Shown in pieces: positions 1-10,087 of a DNA stretch of 64,000 nt. Each line of letters starts with the position of its first letter. Within the stretch, counting starts at the first letter, position 1. The position numbers and the translations under genes are program-made. The notes under the pieces were generated by a model. It saw only the letters and a program-made list of their open reading frames with translations. It ran no database searches and was not told where the DNA came from. This stretch comes from Trichobilharzia regenti (taxonomy: Eukaryota > Platyhelminthes > Trematoda > Strigeidida > Schistosomatidae). Location of the stretch: contig OX235264.1 of the NCBI GenBank assembly GCA_944472135.2, positions 91,646,319-91,710,318 on the forward strand. Reading direction: 5' to 3'.

Positions 1-70
1 TCAAAACGTTCAAAATATGAAAAACCCACAAATTGAGTTTACATGTGAAACAGAGAATGATAACAACACC

Positions 71-268
71 TTGACTTCAAAGTGAATAATGCGCTGAAGA
101 TGTTGCCTAGTAGTGGGGCAATGAAAGCTTCGCAAATAAGCCATTCAGCTAGCTCAGAGAAAACAACTACATCAAAATCATCCACATGAGTGACAAATCT
201 TCTCCAATATATCTAGAAGGCAAGATGGCAATATTAATGTAGGTATTTTCTGTAAGAAGTCATGAGTC
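71..268 (+). repeat. Penelope-like terminal repeat, copy 1
   Basis: This segment is repeated almost unchanged 240 bases downstream (311-508). The shared block runs from the GCGCTGAAGATG motif to the TAAGAAGTCATGAG motif. A third, diverged copy is inverted at 3770-3925, flanking a GIY-YIG coding remnant, which suggests a PLE terminal repeat. It contains the hammerhead-like core at 90-134. Confidence 0.65.
90..134 (+). ncRNA. Hammerhead-ribozyme-like motif in PLE repeat, copy 1
   Basis: The core reads CTGAAGA (94-100) then GAAA (123-126). In CTGAAGA only the variable position 7 differs from CTGATGA. Stem II can pair TTGCC with GGCAA. Stem III is a minimal two-pair stem (AG/CU). Stem I pairs TGCG (90-93) with CGCA (131-134). 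Cleavage would fall after position 130. The architecture matches hammerheads known from PLEs, which have very short stem III; activity is inferred only. Confidence 0.6.
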
Positions 269-270
269 AA

Positions 271-508
271 CAGGAGAGATGATTAATAAACTTGTGGAGA
301 AGTCTAAAAGCTCACTTCAAATTGAAGTATGCGCTGAAGATGTTGCCTAGTAGTGGGGCAATGAAAGCTTCGCAAATAAGCCATTCATCTAGTTCAAAGA
401 ACACAACTACATCGAAATCATCTACCTGAGTGACAAATCTTCCCCATCATATATAGAAGGCAAGATGGCAATATTAATGTAGGTATTTTCTGTAAGAAGT
501 CATGAGTT
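271..508 (+). repeat. Penelope-like terminal repeat, copy 2
   Basis: Direct repeat of the upstream copy at a 240-base offset. The part before the ribozyme core (271-330) also matches the inverted copy near 3840-3905. The pair forms a tandem array of hammerhead-bearing units. Confidence 0.65.
330..374 (+). ncRNA. Hammerhead-ribozyme-like motif in PLE repeat, copy 2
   Basis: Same core as the first copy: TGCG, CTGAAGA (334-340), a stem II hairpin, GAAA (363-366), GCTT, then CGCA (371-374). All pairing positions are unchanged. Confidence 0.6.
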
Positions 509-528
509 GACTAATACACCTACTTACA

Positions 529-738
529 GTCGTTTCTTTTATTTATTTTTATTAATTTTGATTACAGCTTGATTCTACACTGTATTTTTGGTACATGTGT
601 GCAATTTTCAGCGTGGATATTGGTAGCCCGAAATTCGCAGGCCGACCATAGATATCAGGTGTGCGTCGGCATGGGCCCGAACCCCGGACCATGTGCATGG
701 TAGGCGAGAATCCTAACCACTGTGCCACCGACGCATAC
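529..738 (-). repeat. tRNA-derived SINE, type B
   Basis: Read on minus, it opens with a tRNA-like head (GTCGGTGGCACAGTGGTTAG, then a B-box-like GGTTCG). A short body about a 'GGTCGGCCTGC' motif follows, then an A-rich tail. The same unit occurs at 30260-30455, and its head occurs at 20426-20570. Confidence 0.75.
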
Positions 739-744
739 AAACGG

Positions 745-1035
745 AATCTTACCAGTACAGTGATATTTAGTGCTACAAAGTATGTGTACAACCGACACTC
801 TTGTAGATGAAATAAGGAAATTAGAAAACTTATTTTATGAGAACAGATAGCCAGGAAACTTTGTTAAAGTCTCCATGAGCAGAACACGGTGAAGAAGAGA
901 CGTATATATATACATATGACTTTGCTATTCGAAGGAGACTCAGCCGGTTTAATTACTGGCATCAAAATTTCAAAAAATTAAAGCGGGAACACTCTTTACA
1001 GCAAGATTGTTCTTAAAATTCACCACTCGTTGTAA
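745..1035. other. Intergenic AT-rich stretch, nothing recognised
   Basis: No coding or repeat signal that I can name. Confidence 0.4.
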
Positions 1036-1039
1036 AATT

Positions 1040-1470
1040 CCAATACGCAGGTGAACGATAAGCTACCGAGTCTGGCCACTTCAGTTTGCGTTTATAAATT
1101 TAAACTGCTCATGTGGAGACACTTACATAGGTTGAATGACTCGGAAAGCCCACTGTTGCCTTCTGGAGTATTGTCCAACGTGGTTTGGTAAAGGTGTCGT
1201 AAAGTCAATCAGAAGTTCCATACTGGTACACCTAGTGGATTCGAAGCACAAGACTGATAAAATCCCAGCTTTTACAATTCTATGCAAGGTGCCACCCCAA
1301 CTTCCTAAGTCTTCGGTACGTCTTCGGTTGTTCATCATAGCTGAGGCAGTTGTCATAATGATTTTTCAACGCAATCTATGTGTTCAGAAAACGTTTTGTA
1401 ACAGAAGAAGGCGAAACACGGAAGTGATCAAACCGCTATTTATACTTAAACAGTTTTATATTCTCTAACC
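1040..1470 (+). pseudogene. Penelope-like element remnant (GIY-YIG end)
   Basis: A frame-broken copy of the C-terminal part of a PLE protein. Around 1105-1135 it reads NCSCGDTYIG-like, then shifts frame. Further on, EYCPTWFGKGVVKSIRSS, a long linker and IAEAV...LCVQKTF follow the order of the better copy at 23300-24121. It cannot encode a working protein. Confidence 0.65.
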
Positions 1471-1565
1471 AGTCATTGAGCATGTGATTTTGGCTTACAT
1501 TAAACGACATGAAATACGATGTTCAAATACAAAGTTTTCTCAAGTATTGGTTTTATAGGGATTTT

Positions 1566-1765
1566 GTTTGATTGGTTTAAGGATTTCATCATGAGATGAC
1601 ATCAGTTAGAGAAACATTAGAAAACCATCTGGGACTACTCGACAACTGCTTCGTCTTAATTTGGGTGCGTACTAATGAAGAGTCCCAGACTAGGACGAAA
1701 CAGCTGTCCACTACTCCCAGCGGGTTTTCCAATGGTTTACTAACTGTTGTCAGCCCATGATGAAA
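1566..1765. repeat. Sm-alpha-like SINE fragments, head to head
   Basis: The left half (about 1575-1660) is the element in minus orientation. The right half (about 1663-1765) is plus, with TAATGAAGAGTCC and GGACGAAACAGCTGTCC. The two halves are partly complementary and make a fold-back around 1660. Confidence 0.65.
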
Positions 1766-2104
1766 CCCTTCAAACATAGTACTCTGTTGCTAACGCAGTA
1801 TTCAACTGTGGAGGTATGTGAGAATAATATTGCGTTGGAATACATTGTGGGTATCGCGCCACCACAGTTTGTCCAGTCTCTGTCTTTCCCTTGAAATTCA
1901 CCCACCCAACCTAGAATAATTATCTTTCCCATTGACACCGGGCACCTGTAAATATTATCTTATATGTTTTATTTTTATTTGTCCTGCTAGCCATATTATG
2001 AATATCATACCATACTGCAGTTGTACATTTTATTCTTGACTTTCCAATCTATTATTATCATCACTATATTATCTAATCACTAAGTGACAATAGTTATTTT
2101 CGTT

Positions 2105-2335
2105 ACAGGATTTCATCATGAGCTGACATTGATTAGGGAACCATTGGAAAATCAGCCGCGAGTACTGGACAGCTGTTTCGTCAGCCTGGTTTGGGAATCT
2201 TCATCAGTAATCACCCACCGCCAGGGTTCAAACCCAGGACTTTTTAGTTACAGGGCGAGCTCGTAGACCATTAAGCCACTGAGACCTGATCCAATCAATA
2301 GTCACCCCACGAATTCTAACTTCTGCAATTCACGA
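2105..2335 (-). repeat. Sm-alpha-like SINE
   Basis: On minus it has a tRNA-like head (B box in a GGTTTGAACCCTGG context), then a hammerhead-like region (GACGAAACAGCTGTCCAGTA) and the 3' ATGATGAAATCC motif. Divergent copy. Confidence 0.7.
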
Positions 2336-2690
2336 CAGTTATAGTTATTTTCCTCCCTTCCCCTACTAGAATGTATATTCCACCTACACACTCACCGTTG
2401 CCTAGATTATATAAACACTTGAATGAATATATCCTTGTTATTATTATGATCATGACCACCTCTCAGTTATTATCCATTGATTTACATCCCTGAACTGTGA
2501 TCCCATATTTTATTAACCACATTTGATTCAAATGCCTCTGGCTAATATTTCATTATGTAAAAATGTAAAGCCTGATAAGAATTTACCGAAAATAACTATT
2601 TGCTTGTTCAAATCGTGTTCTATAATAGTCATAATGAGAAGATGCCCATTAAATATAAAAGAAATGTTGTTAAATGTTTTGTGAGCAGAG
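2336..2690. other. AT-rich stretch, nothing recognised
   Basis: Low-complexity AT-rich sequence between a SINE and a PLE remnant; no feature supported. Confidence 0.4.
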
Positions 2691-3300
2691 AATGAAAGAT
2701 ATGTACGGATGACATCTTACAAAAGGAATTTGAATGCATATTCACGATTCCTTGACGTAGATGGGCTATCCGAGAAGTTCCATAAAGAACCATATGAAAA
2801 CATCAGAGAAAAAACCTGAGACTATGACTGCACGTAAAAAACCTCTCTTTATTAAGTTACAACTTAATGGTGACTTATCAAGTGAGATTTTATTCCAAAG
2901 ACTTCCAAGGAGTATACGAGGAACGTTTCACACAGCACACTTATGTTTATCATTCCCTAGCCGACGAATTATTGGGACGCAAATGAAGGATAAGCTAGAT
3001 AGTTTTGCCACATCTATGTGCATTTATCAATTCAACTGCACCTGCGGCTACAGTTATCTTAGGCGTGCTACTAGACAGATAGGCAACGTGTTAGTGAACA
3101 TCTCCCATCGTGGTTTGTCAAAGGACAGAGAAAAACAATCCGTAGCTTAATTTTGTCACATTTAATTGATAGTGGTCATGTAGTGGAGAAAACGAGAGGC
3201 TTCAAAGTAATTCGTTGTATCCCACCAAATCTTTCCAGTAGACTTCGTATCCGTCTACTGCACACAGTTGAGGCAGGCGGTAGTCATTTGAACAATTGAA
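2690..3300 (+). pseudogene. Penelope-like element remnant (GIY-YIG domain)
   Basis: Includes an open stretch (2761-3150) reading KPLFIKLQLNGDLSSEIL, ...RLPRSIRGTF and CIYQFNCTCGYSYL. It parallels the linker and the Cys-rich GIY-YIG lead-in of the copy at 23300-24121. The YIG itself is lost (SYLRR) and the frame breaks after 3150; the trailing part near 3215-3290 still resembles the conserved end. The inverted terminal repeat at 3770-3925 probably belongs to the same insertion. Confidence 0.65.
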
Positions 3301-3769
3301 ACTAAACTATGCATTCAAAAGACGTTCGTACAGCCATTATCCCTCCCTTGTTGGCCAATTAAGACATAACCAACTAATGACTTCTTCACCACCAACCCTA
3401 TTTATATGTTCAATCCCTTTCTTATCATCCCTTGATCTTAACACATCTCCATTAAAAACGTGTTTCATTTCCTTCCCTTACAACCTAACATTACTTAATC
3501 GGTTCATTTGTTTTTACTAGCCTTTATCGACTACTTCCACCTGAATATTTGCTTGTTTAATCATGCTGTTTTGCATTATTCGTGTTATCACAGATTGCCT
3601 CACTTTTTCATTCTTATTATTGATAAGACCATTACTATTATTATTAGTATTATCATTACTACTATTATGACTAATTGCACAATTTATATTCACCATCCTA
3701 TTATCCTATAGACAAAACACCGTGATTGGTTTATATCTGAATTTTTATTTGTAAATTTTTTGATTTAGT
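3301..3769. other. AT-rich trailing region of PLE
   Basis: Low-complexity region with ATTATTATT-type runs between the PLE coding remnant and its inverted terminal repeat. It is probably the element's 3' untranslated part; no other feature seen. Confidence 0.4.
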
Positions 3770-3925
3770 TGTGTTCTCTGAGCTGGATGGTTGATTTGCG
3801 AAGCTTTCATCACCCTACTAGGTGACATCTTCAGCGCATACTTCAATTTGAAGTGAGCTTTTAGATTTCACCACGAGTTTATTAATCATCTCTCCTGGTG
3901 ACCTTGGACGTGATTGGTTGTTTTT
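3770..3925 (-). repeat. Penelope-like terminal repeat, inverted copy
   Basis: Read on minus it matches 271-420, with diverged stem II bases. It contains the hammerhead-like core at 3797-3838. Confidence 0.65.
3797..3838 (-). ncRNA. Hammerhead-ribozyme-like motif in PLE repeat, copy 3
   Basis: On minus: TGCG, CTGAAGA, stem II TCACC with GGTGA, GAAA, GCTT, CGCA. Compared with the copies at 90 and 330 (TTGCC/GGCAA), both sides of stem II changed so that pairing is kept. Confidence 0.6.
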
Positions 3926-4099
3926 GTGTGTTTTCACACCTTCTAGCAAATTGTAAAGTTATGTAAATTAGAGTTCAGCCTGATGAGATCTAATTGACAC
4001 CACAATATTGTTCGCTTAAATGTGTTGTTCTTAATAATACGAAGATTCGAAAAATATAAAATTCTCATCCCAAGTATTACAATGACACTACTTTATTTT

Positions 4100-4322
4100 T
4101 GTTTTATTACTTTACGTTCCCAGTGGGACATAAGGCTCCTTCAAGCTAGAGGCTTGAAGTTTCAGTAGCAGTGGGTTTATCGGCCCCATACTCAACCTTT
4201 CCTCTTTACCAGTCTAACTACTGGCTTAGCGAGGTAAGGAAGTGCGTCAGTAGCCGGGGATCAAACCCAAAACCCACACACGTGGTTGGCAAGCATTCTA
4301 CCACTGTGCCACCAACGTACCT
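4100..4322 (-). repeat. tRNA-derived SINE, type A
   Basis: On minus it has the tRNA-like head (GGTGGCACAGTGGTAGAATG, B-box GTTTGATCCC), a body with 'cgctaagccagtagttagac' and a 3' end with TTCAAGCCTC and 'gggaacgtaaa' motifs. The same family occurs at 14090, 27003, 40350, 41597, 43061 and 43685. Confidence 0.75.
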
Positions 4323-4579
4323 ATCATCACAATGAAAACAGCTAATAAATGCAACAATGACTTCTGTAAGGCAAAGGATACATGAATATGAAAGGAAATA
4401 ATGAAAATATCAGAGATGAAGGTGATTAATATACATTCAGTGTTGACAAACATTCAGCTACCTAACCACCCTCACATGCTCTGATGGTGTTCTAAGTGAT
4501 AGGACGGTGCACTGCCTCATAGTTGTATGCAAGGTTTAAAGATAGCTGCATGCTATATGTATACGCCTCGTCCTGATAA

Positions 4580-4760
4580 TGTCTTTGTGTGTCGGTGGTT
4601 CTTAGGTAGAACGCTTGGCAATCACGCCCCCCCCCCCACCCAACAGTCCAGGGTTCGATCCGTGGCTGATAAAGAGGGTGGGTTGGGCATGAAATTAGCT
4701 CTACAGCTTGGAGTCCTATGTTTAACTCGGAACGGAAAGATATATAAAAATAGATAAATA
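4580..4760 (+). repeat. tRNA-derived SINE, type A, close to UGDH exon 7
   Basis: A GGTGGTTCTTAGGTAGAACG head, a C10 run, B-box GGTTCGATCC, a GGTTGGGCATGAAATTAGC body and a 'cggaacggaaag' 3' end. It ends about 26 bases beyond the donor of UGDH exon 7 in the gene direction. Confidence 0.7.
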
Positions 4761-4785
4761 GATGATGTAGACAATCATTACTTAC

Positions 4786-4913
4786 ATGCATCTTTACTAT
4801 TATTGACCAGTAAATCTGATTGAATTTGTTTGGAAAAAGCTTTAGGATCATAAATAGCAAGTTCTGCTTGTTCTTGTAATAGCTGATTACAAACTGGTAT
4901 TACAGGACTGTCT
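4786..4913 (-). CDS. UGDH: UDP-glucose 6-dehydrogenase, coding exon 7 (last found in the window)
   Basis: One hundred and twenty-eight bases. One base completes the exon 6 Arg; then 42 codons read DSPVIPVCNQLLQEQ, AELAIYDPKA and so on to SKDA, and a T left over in phase 1 before a GTAAG donor at 4785. DTRDSP followed by a helix and IYDPK fits the UGDH C-terminal domain. The stretch between the QI and KDAC positions is about 16 residues shorter than in human UGDH. The acceptor CTAG is followed closely by other AG dinucleotides; I chose the one giving R-D-S. No further UGDH exon was recognised between here and position 1, so roughly the last 100 residues should lie left of the window. Confidence 0.85.
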
Positions 4914-4919
4914 CTAGAT

Positions 4920-5525
4920 TGATACAAAATTGTAAAAACAAAAAAGCAAGAAGAATTTATCGATCAGATTTTAACGATTTTATGCAATGTAACAGAAGTA
5001 AGCATTTTTGAAGATACCTATCGTGTTATTAACGCTACAGAAGAGGATCTCAAAGCCGGCTAGTATCAACAAGCTTAAACAAGCATTCGTTGCCTTTAAA
5101 TAGATGTGGAAATCTACAGCAATCAGCAGAAAGAACTAGTTTGGAAGTTTTAATACTACTCATATGTCCGTCAGCGCACATGTTAATAACAGTTCACTAC
5201 TGTCTAATTGTGATAAGGGACTCTAATGACCCAAAATACCTTACAATGATTGTAGGATTAACTAAACATATTAGACCATTGAAATGGGGTCTGTCAGGTC
5301 ACCGAAAACAGCGATTCATCTAAGCTTAGAATGATTGACAGTAGGAAGATGAATAGTTTGTGGAAAAACTCAGCGATTGCAATTGAAGGGGGGACAGAGG
5401 TAAAGTTCTAAAGAACAAAATAATCAGGTAGAAGGAGAGACTCATCGCTGAATTTTTTCCCAGAATATCATACATAACAGCTGAAACAGAAATGACACAA
5501 CGCCGATACCGAAGGAATGGCAAAC
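4920..5525. other. UGDH intron sequence, nothing recognised
   Basis: Intron between exons 6 and 7 on minus. No repeat or coding match that I can support. Confidence 0.4.
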
Positions 5526-5529
5526 ACCA

Positions 5530-6720
5530 TTATTACTGTCTCTTTGGGTTCCTAGTGGAACATACTGCTTCAAAAGCACGTATCAACTTTGTTCTTTTTT
5601 TTTTGCTAAAATCTATTGCTGAGCACCCGGTTGATCACAGTCTCACATCTCCTCCTCGCACGAACTACTCTATATCACTCTCGCACCGAGGACACACACT
5701 CGTCGTTTCCCATACGGGTTCCATTCAAGCAATAGCCCCCATTGAGTGCAATGTCAATCGACAGTCTTTTCAGCGTGTAACCGATTCATCTTGATTTTCC
5801 CTACATATCTGTTATAGGTTATTGGTTATTTTATTTGTAGAGTTTTTTGCTGCTAATTCATTCTGGCTGGCAACTTGATTTCCAGTATCCTGCTAGCAAA
5901 GGTGGCGGTTGATAAAAGTCTGCAGTTACCTGTTGGAAATCCTTTCCGTGACACATATGCAGTGCAACTTTCTGATCCATATAAAGGAATTGACTGACTG
6001 ACTAACTTCAAGTTTGTGTTGAAAATCCGGATCTTGTTCTCTATGCTGGCTGAGACGGATTGCAGCTCAGATTTCCAAACTGGTTTCAGGTTGATGAAGT
6101 TATATCTTGCCTCTTCGATTCTGGCTAGCTGGATGGCTTCGACATCTTCATCCGTTCCTCCTGTGGTTAAAACAGTGCTTAATGCATAAATAAGTGAAGG
6201 GAGTAGCCTCTGCCAAATCTCTCTGTCGTTGACGGTGACTGCTGCTGGTTGCTTTTGTTGTCATTGTTCTTTATAGTTATCTTCACCACCTCCGTCTTCA
6301 CTATGTTCATCTGGAGTCATGTCTTCGCCGGCTGCCAGTTTGCTGATTTTCGTCTGCAATTCTTCGAGTTTGTGTGACATTAAATATAAATCATCCCCAC
6401 ACGCAAAACCCAGATCTTCTAGAATTTTCTTATCGTTCCAGAGTCTTCCACTCCCCGCATTCTGACGCATGGTGCAGTCCACCAGAATTAAGAATATCAT
6501 CAGCGATAAATAGGCGGCCTTGACTTATCACTGTCGTCAGTTCAAAATTTCTCCGAGTTCTCTGTTGTGGGTGTCACCTGACATGTGCCACTGTCATATA
6601 GCTTTTGGACGAGGTTGATAAAAATTCCGGATACTCCATAGTATTGGAGTATTACTTCGAAGTCAACGTTGTCGAAGGCGTTTACAAACCTTGCCTAGTT
6701 TACTAGTCAGTCCCAAGTCT
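5530..6720 (-). mobile_element. RTE-like LINE, truncated and decayed (subfamily A)
   Basis: On minus, the 3' end carries the TTCCACTAGGAACC motif common to this subfamily. Upstream, broken frames read KISKLAAGEDMTP preceded by KKILEDLGFACGDDLYLMSH, a decayed form of the RT motif LEDLDFADDICLISH seen at 15104-16265. Multiple frameshifts; 5' truncated. Confidence 0.7.
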
Positions 6721-6795
6721 GAGAAAAGAGGGTGGGTCAGGCATAGGATTAGCGTCTCTGATCCGGTAAACCAATCAAACTGCTACAGACATTTT
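6690..6795 (+). repeat. SINE type A fragment
   Basis: AGAGGGTGGGTCAGGCAT and the following 40 bases resemble the body of SINE type A. Short and diverged. Confidence 0.45.
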
Positions 6796-6799
6796 GACA

Positions 6800-7330
6800 A
6801 ACAAGAAAAATGTTAAAAATCGTCAACTTTTGGTTTATTTGGGAATATGACTTTTCTGTCATGTGGTTTATCCTTTATCAGTTGGTAAATTGGATGTGTA
6901 ATGATATATCCATTAATCACTGATATTCGTCTGAGTAACAGGCTTCTAAGAATTCTCTAGAAATTCTGGTACTTCTACATTTTCCAAGTCAATCTTATGT
7001 TCACAGGTGTCTACATACACCGACATGAAAGAATACACATATAATGCCTTTTGGTGTCTAGTTTATATTCTTAGATCTTTTATTTGAAGGGATCACCTTC
7101 TTTGATCAATATTAAGCACTTTATTTTGTAGATGGTGTGGATCTTATCTTCTTCAGCAGTTGGTTCTTTTGGTCCCCATAGTAGTGAACAAAATGACTGT
7201 ACTGGTTTGTATGAGATATGTGTTCCCAATGGTTTAAGTATTTTAGCTTTTATTTCATAGACAATGTTGTAACTTCCTAGGATAGTTTCTCGATGGTATT
7301 TTAATTTGAGTTTAGACATCTTTTTGGTCG
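6800..7330 (-). pseudogene. Penelope-like element remnant (second lineage)
   Basis: On minus, KPLGTHISYKPVQSFCSLLW, then GPKEP, HTIYKIKC. This is the linker and the start of the GIY-YIG domain typical of PLEs (FKP...LL..PKD...YKIPC). The YIG part downstream is decayed. It is closer in style to the copy at 22440 than to that at 23300. Confidence 0.6.
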
Positions 7331-7364
7331 AATTGTAAGGGTATGCATTTTATTTTGGGTCTGA

Positions 7365-7525
7365 CCACGGGTCGACATCAGTTAGAGAGCCACTGAAGAC
7401 TAACAGAGAGTACTATACACTACTGTACTGTATTGTGTCCTAGTTTGGAACTCTTTATGCATCCACCGCCAGGGTTCGAACTCAGGATCTTAACGTTACA
7501 AGGCCACTGGGAACCATTTCAATCG
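7365..7525 (-). repeat. Sm-alpha-like SINE fragment
   Basis: On minus it carries the B-box context GAGTTCGAACCCTGG and the 'ggtggatgca' motif. The hammerhead-like part is decayed by an expansion around CTACTGTACTG. Confidence 0.6.
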
Positions 7526-7632
7526 CCTATGAATTCCAACTTCATATTTTTGCATAAAAACAGGAGCTATAAATAAGTTGAGTTATTATTTATTGTAAGT
7601 TATAATAATAATTATTATTATTACTTTTCTAC

Positions 7633-7817
7633 CTTGTATCGTGTGTATCCGCTTTAAATGTAAAGCCAAATATTGCAATTCTTTTGCCTTTCAATGTGTT
7701 ATGTAGTTTTTCAATAACATTACGAGTAAATCTTTGAATTTGATAATCATTCATTTGTAGTACAGAATACCAATATGATGCAATCTCTGGTAAATTTAAT
7801 GTCTCTGATATGTACAC
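7633..7817 (-). CDS. UGDH: UDP-glucose 6-dehydrogenase, coding exon 6
   Basis: One hundred and eighty-five bases, 61 codons plus two bases of a split Arg codon, about residues 308-369. It begins VYISETLNLPEIASYW and continues through NDYQIQRF and KRIAIFGFTFKADTHDTR, which opens the C-terminal UDP-binding domain. The acceptor is a T-rich tract ending TTACAG and the donor is GTAGAA at 7632. The boundary is phase 2, so the last Arg is completed by exon 7. A CA microsatellite lies 35 bases upstream in the preceding intron. Confidence 0.94.
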
Positions 7818-7851
7818 CTGTAAAAAAGGGAAAAATATATTTATGCATTCA

Positions 7852-7872
7852 AACACACACACACACACACAC
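7852..7872. repeat. CA microsatellite
   Basis: About ten CA units in the UGDH intron, 35 bases upstream of exon 6. Confidence 0.9.
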
Positions 7873-7929
7873 AAAAGAGGAAATATGTTGAGTGGGTTCA
7901 ATAAAAAAAAACTGACTTCTATTAGGGAA

Positions 7930-8085
7930 ATACAAAAAAAAAACGAAGGAGTGTTCGAGGGATGTTTCGCCCCAGTTTGTGACTCTTTATCGGCACACAA
8001 CTCTCATCCAAATGAGGAGTGAACCCAGTACCTCCAGCTCGCAAGGCGATCTCATTATACATTCACCCAATCGATGCGACTTTTA
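7930..8085 (-). repeat. Sm-alpha-like SINE, diverged
   Basis: On minus, 'gagtcacaaactgggg' followed by CGAAAC and an upstream tRNA-like head fragment. Weak. Confidence 0.45.
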
Positions 8086-8254
8086 GAGCCAATGTCAATC
8101 AATTTCACCGTTAAGTATTTGTCCTTACAGCTGACCTGGAGCTCTAGTGGGAAGCTGTAACCGCCAGTGAGGTCCATAAGATCTGGCGTGAATATAAATA
8201 CTCATCAATGTGATACTACCTGACAGTTGCGCTAGAAATCGCAAATTAACAGAC

Positions 8255-8425
8255 ATTAGACATTTTGGACTGGCCGTTAGATTCCGTCTCAGTGGTTGAA
8301 TGGTCAACAAGGTCGTGATTAGGTGCTGATGAAGAGTTGCAAAATAGGACAGAACAGTTGTCCAATATTCCCGGCCGGTTCTTAACGGTACTCTAACTGA
8401 AGACATTAAAGTGGTGGTGATCTAT
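8255..8425 (+). repeat. Sm-alpha-like SINE
   Basis: CTCAGTGGTTGAATGGTC head remnant, CTGATGAAGAG, AGGACAGAACAG and TGTCCAATATTCCC, then the CTCTAACTGA 3' part. The hammerhead-like core is degenerate. Confidence 0.65.
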
Positions 8426-8429
8426 ATAT

Positions 8430-8975
8430 GTTTCTGTGGAAAAAATACAGACTTGAAGAAGTTACACTTATGGGGATTTATCAGAGAACAAAGCTAAATG
8501 CATCTTTCTATATAGAAGTATTCACCTAAGTCAATCATTCCGATGCACAACATTGAGGTTACTATACTAGGCACCAATAATTAGCTGACCAATTCAAATA
8601 CTGAATATCTGTTGTTTGGATAGTGAAGCCTGTACCAGGTAGCCATTCGGTTGGCACATTTTAATTGGTAAAATGCATGATGAATAAAGATTAATTAGAA
8701 ATCTGCTTCGCCTCAAGATTCGAACCAGAAGCTGGATCTTGCAGGTCGGTTATTACAGCACTGGATAAGCAATCTAGAGATGACTCCTTTTAATCCTTTC
8801 ATCACCTGGGTTTACACATCACTTTCAATAATCACTTTGTTAACTGCACAATTCAATCCTACAGAAGATGGACTAATTGATGATGAAATCTCACCATGGA
8901 TAGGGAAGGCCCATGTTAGCATTCGTCAACTCACAACATTTCTAGCGAGCGCGTGATGTCTAGCTATCGAACCGC
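8430..8975. other. UGDH intron sequence, nothing recognised
   Basis: No feature that I can support. Confidence 0.35.
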
Positions 8976-8979
8976 TTAG

Positions 8980-9600
8980 CAGTTCACACTGTCCTACTTT
9001 ATGGCTCTAAGACATGGTCATTGAAAGTAGAAGATATGAAAAGTTAAGTTGTCTTTAACCCTAGAAGTTTACATTATACTTCCCCTATTAAGTGGTATAA
9101 TAAGATGAGTGATATTCAGCTTCATTGTCGGGTGTTATGCAGCCAGGGTAAGTCATTTGATAAGGCTAAGAAGATGAGTCAATTCAGATGGCTAGAAACA
9201 TATCCTCGGCATCTCGAGCCATCCCCCTTCTCAACGAGCAATATTAGCTGACATAAGGGATCAGGTTAGAAAAAAAGTATTAGTTGATCGGACCAAAACA
9301 AGGAATCAACCCATGAAGTTTTTGACTATTGATTTGAGCCAGCCATGTAGGGAGGAGGTGCACACTACCTGACTATCTGGGATCCTCAAGATGTTAAGAA
9401 CCAATAACTGGAGACTGTTGGTAGTACGGTTCAAAATCGTTCTCAGTAGAGCAGACAATCCATTCAGTCTTTGTGACCGCCCACATCCGTTAAATCCCCA
9501 TGTTTCTCCATGTCACTGTTTTTTCTCCAACACATTTTTGCCTATTACCCTCCTTTCAAATCTCTTTTCTTCTCTTTAGTCTTTCTTTGAGAGTTTCGTG
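8980..9600 (+). mobile_element. RTE-like LINE 3' fragment (subfamily B)
   Basis: Broken frames read VLLYGSKTWSLKVEDM, then WYNKMSDIQLHCRVLC and later a WLGHVLRMP-like segment, followed by the 'ggatcctcaagatg' and AAC...TGGAGAC motifs of this subfamily. The same order is clearer at 38370-39085. This is the C-terminal part of a non-LTR reverse transcriptase protein. Confidence 0.65.
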
Positions 9601-10085
9601 GAGTTCGGTAACGTAAAATGGTACACTTCTGTGGAAAGTTCTGTGTTTAAACTCGGTCGGTCAGTCGAGCACAGAAGATTAGTCGTACACTGAATAACTT
9701 TGTAGTGGAGTTTCCAACATAATGGATTCTCACACTTATTGTAATTATCAGAGAAACGGATGACAATAGGCAGAAAACGAGGATACACACGCTTCCTGCT
9801 AACGTATTCAGGATACTGAAGTTGCATAAAAGAAAGGCGTTCAGCGAAGAGCTACTCTTTTCAGCGATATCATTCTCCACCTATACAATCGCGCATATAT
9901 ATATATACATCTTCTGAAGATGACAGTTATTACTGTTTGAAAACTAGTTACTTCTTATGGTTCGACTTAGTCATCTGGAACAGTTTTTTCCGCAAGCCAA
10001 GCTGCATTTATCGTGTGAAGGTTGATGATAATACCTAGTTGCTCAGTGAGAAGTTCACAGAGCCCATATAAATGACTCGGTACTA
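9601..10085. other. Nothing recognised
   Basis: Contains a short AT dinucleotide run at 9896-9906; otherwise unassigned. Confidence 0.35.
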
Positions 10086-10087
10086 CC

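Noticed and set aside
1136..1468. A 110-codon frame as an intact gene
   Set aside because: It is a fragment of a PLE C-terminus preceded by a frameshift.
1..4700. The final UGDH exon
   Set aside because: I searched the minus strand for the expected ICTEW and FDGR motifs and saw none; the exon is most likely outside the window.
7080..7319. An additional UGDH exon between exons 6 and 7
   Set aside because: The frame reads as a PLE linker (YKPVQSFCSLL...YKIKC), not UGDH, and exon 6 joins exon 7 in phase without it.
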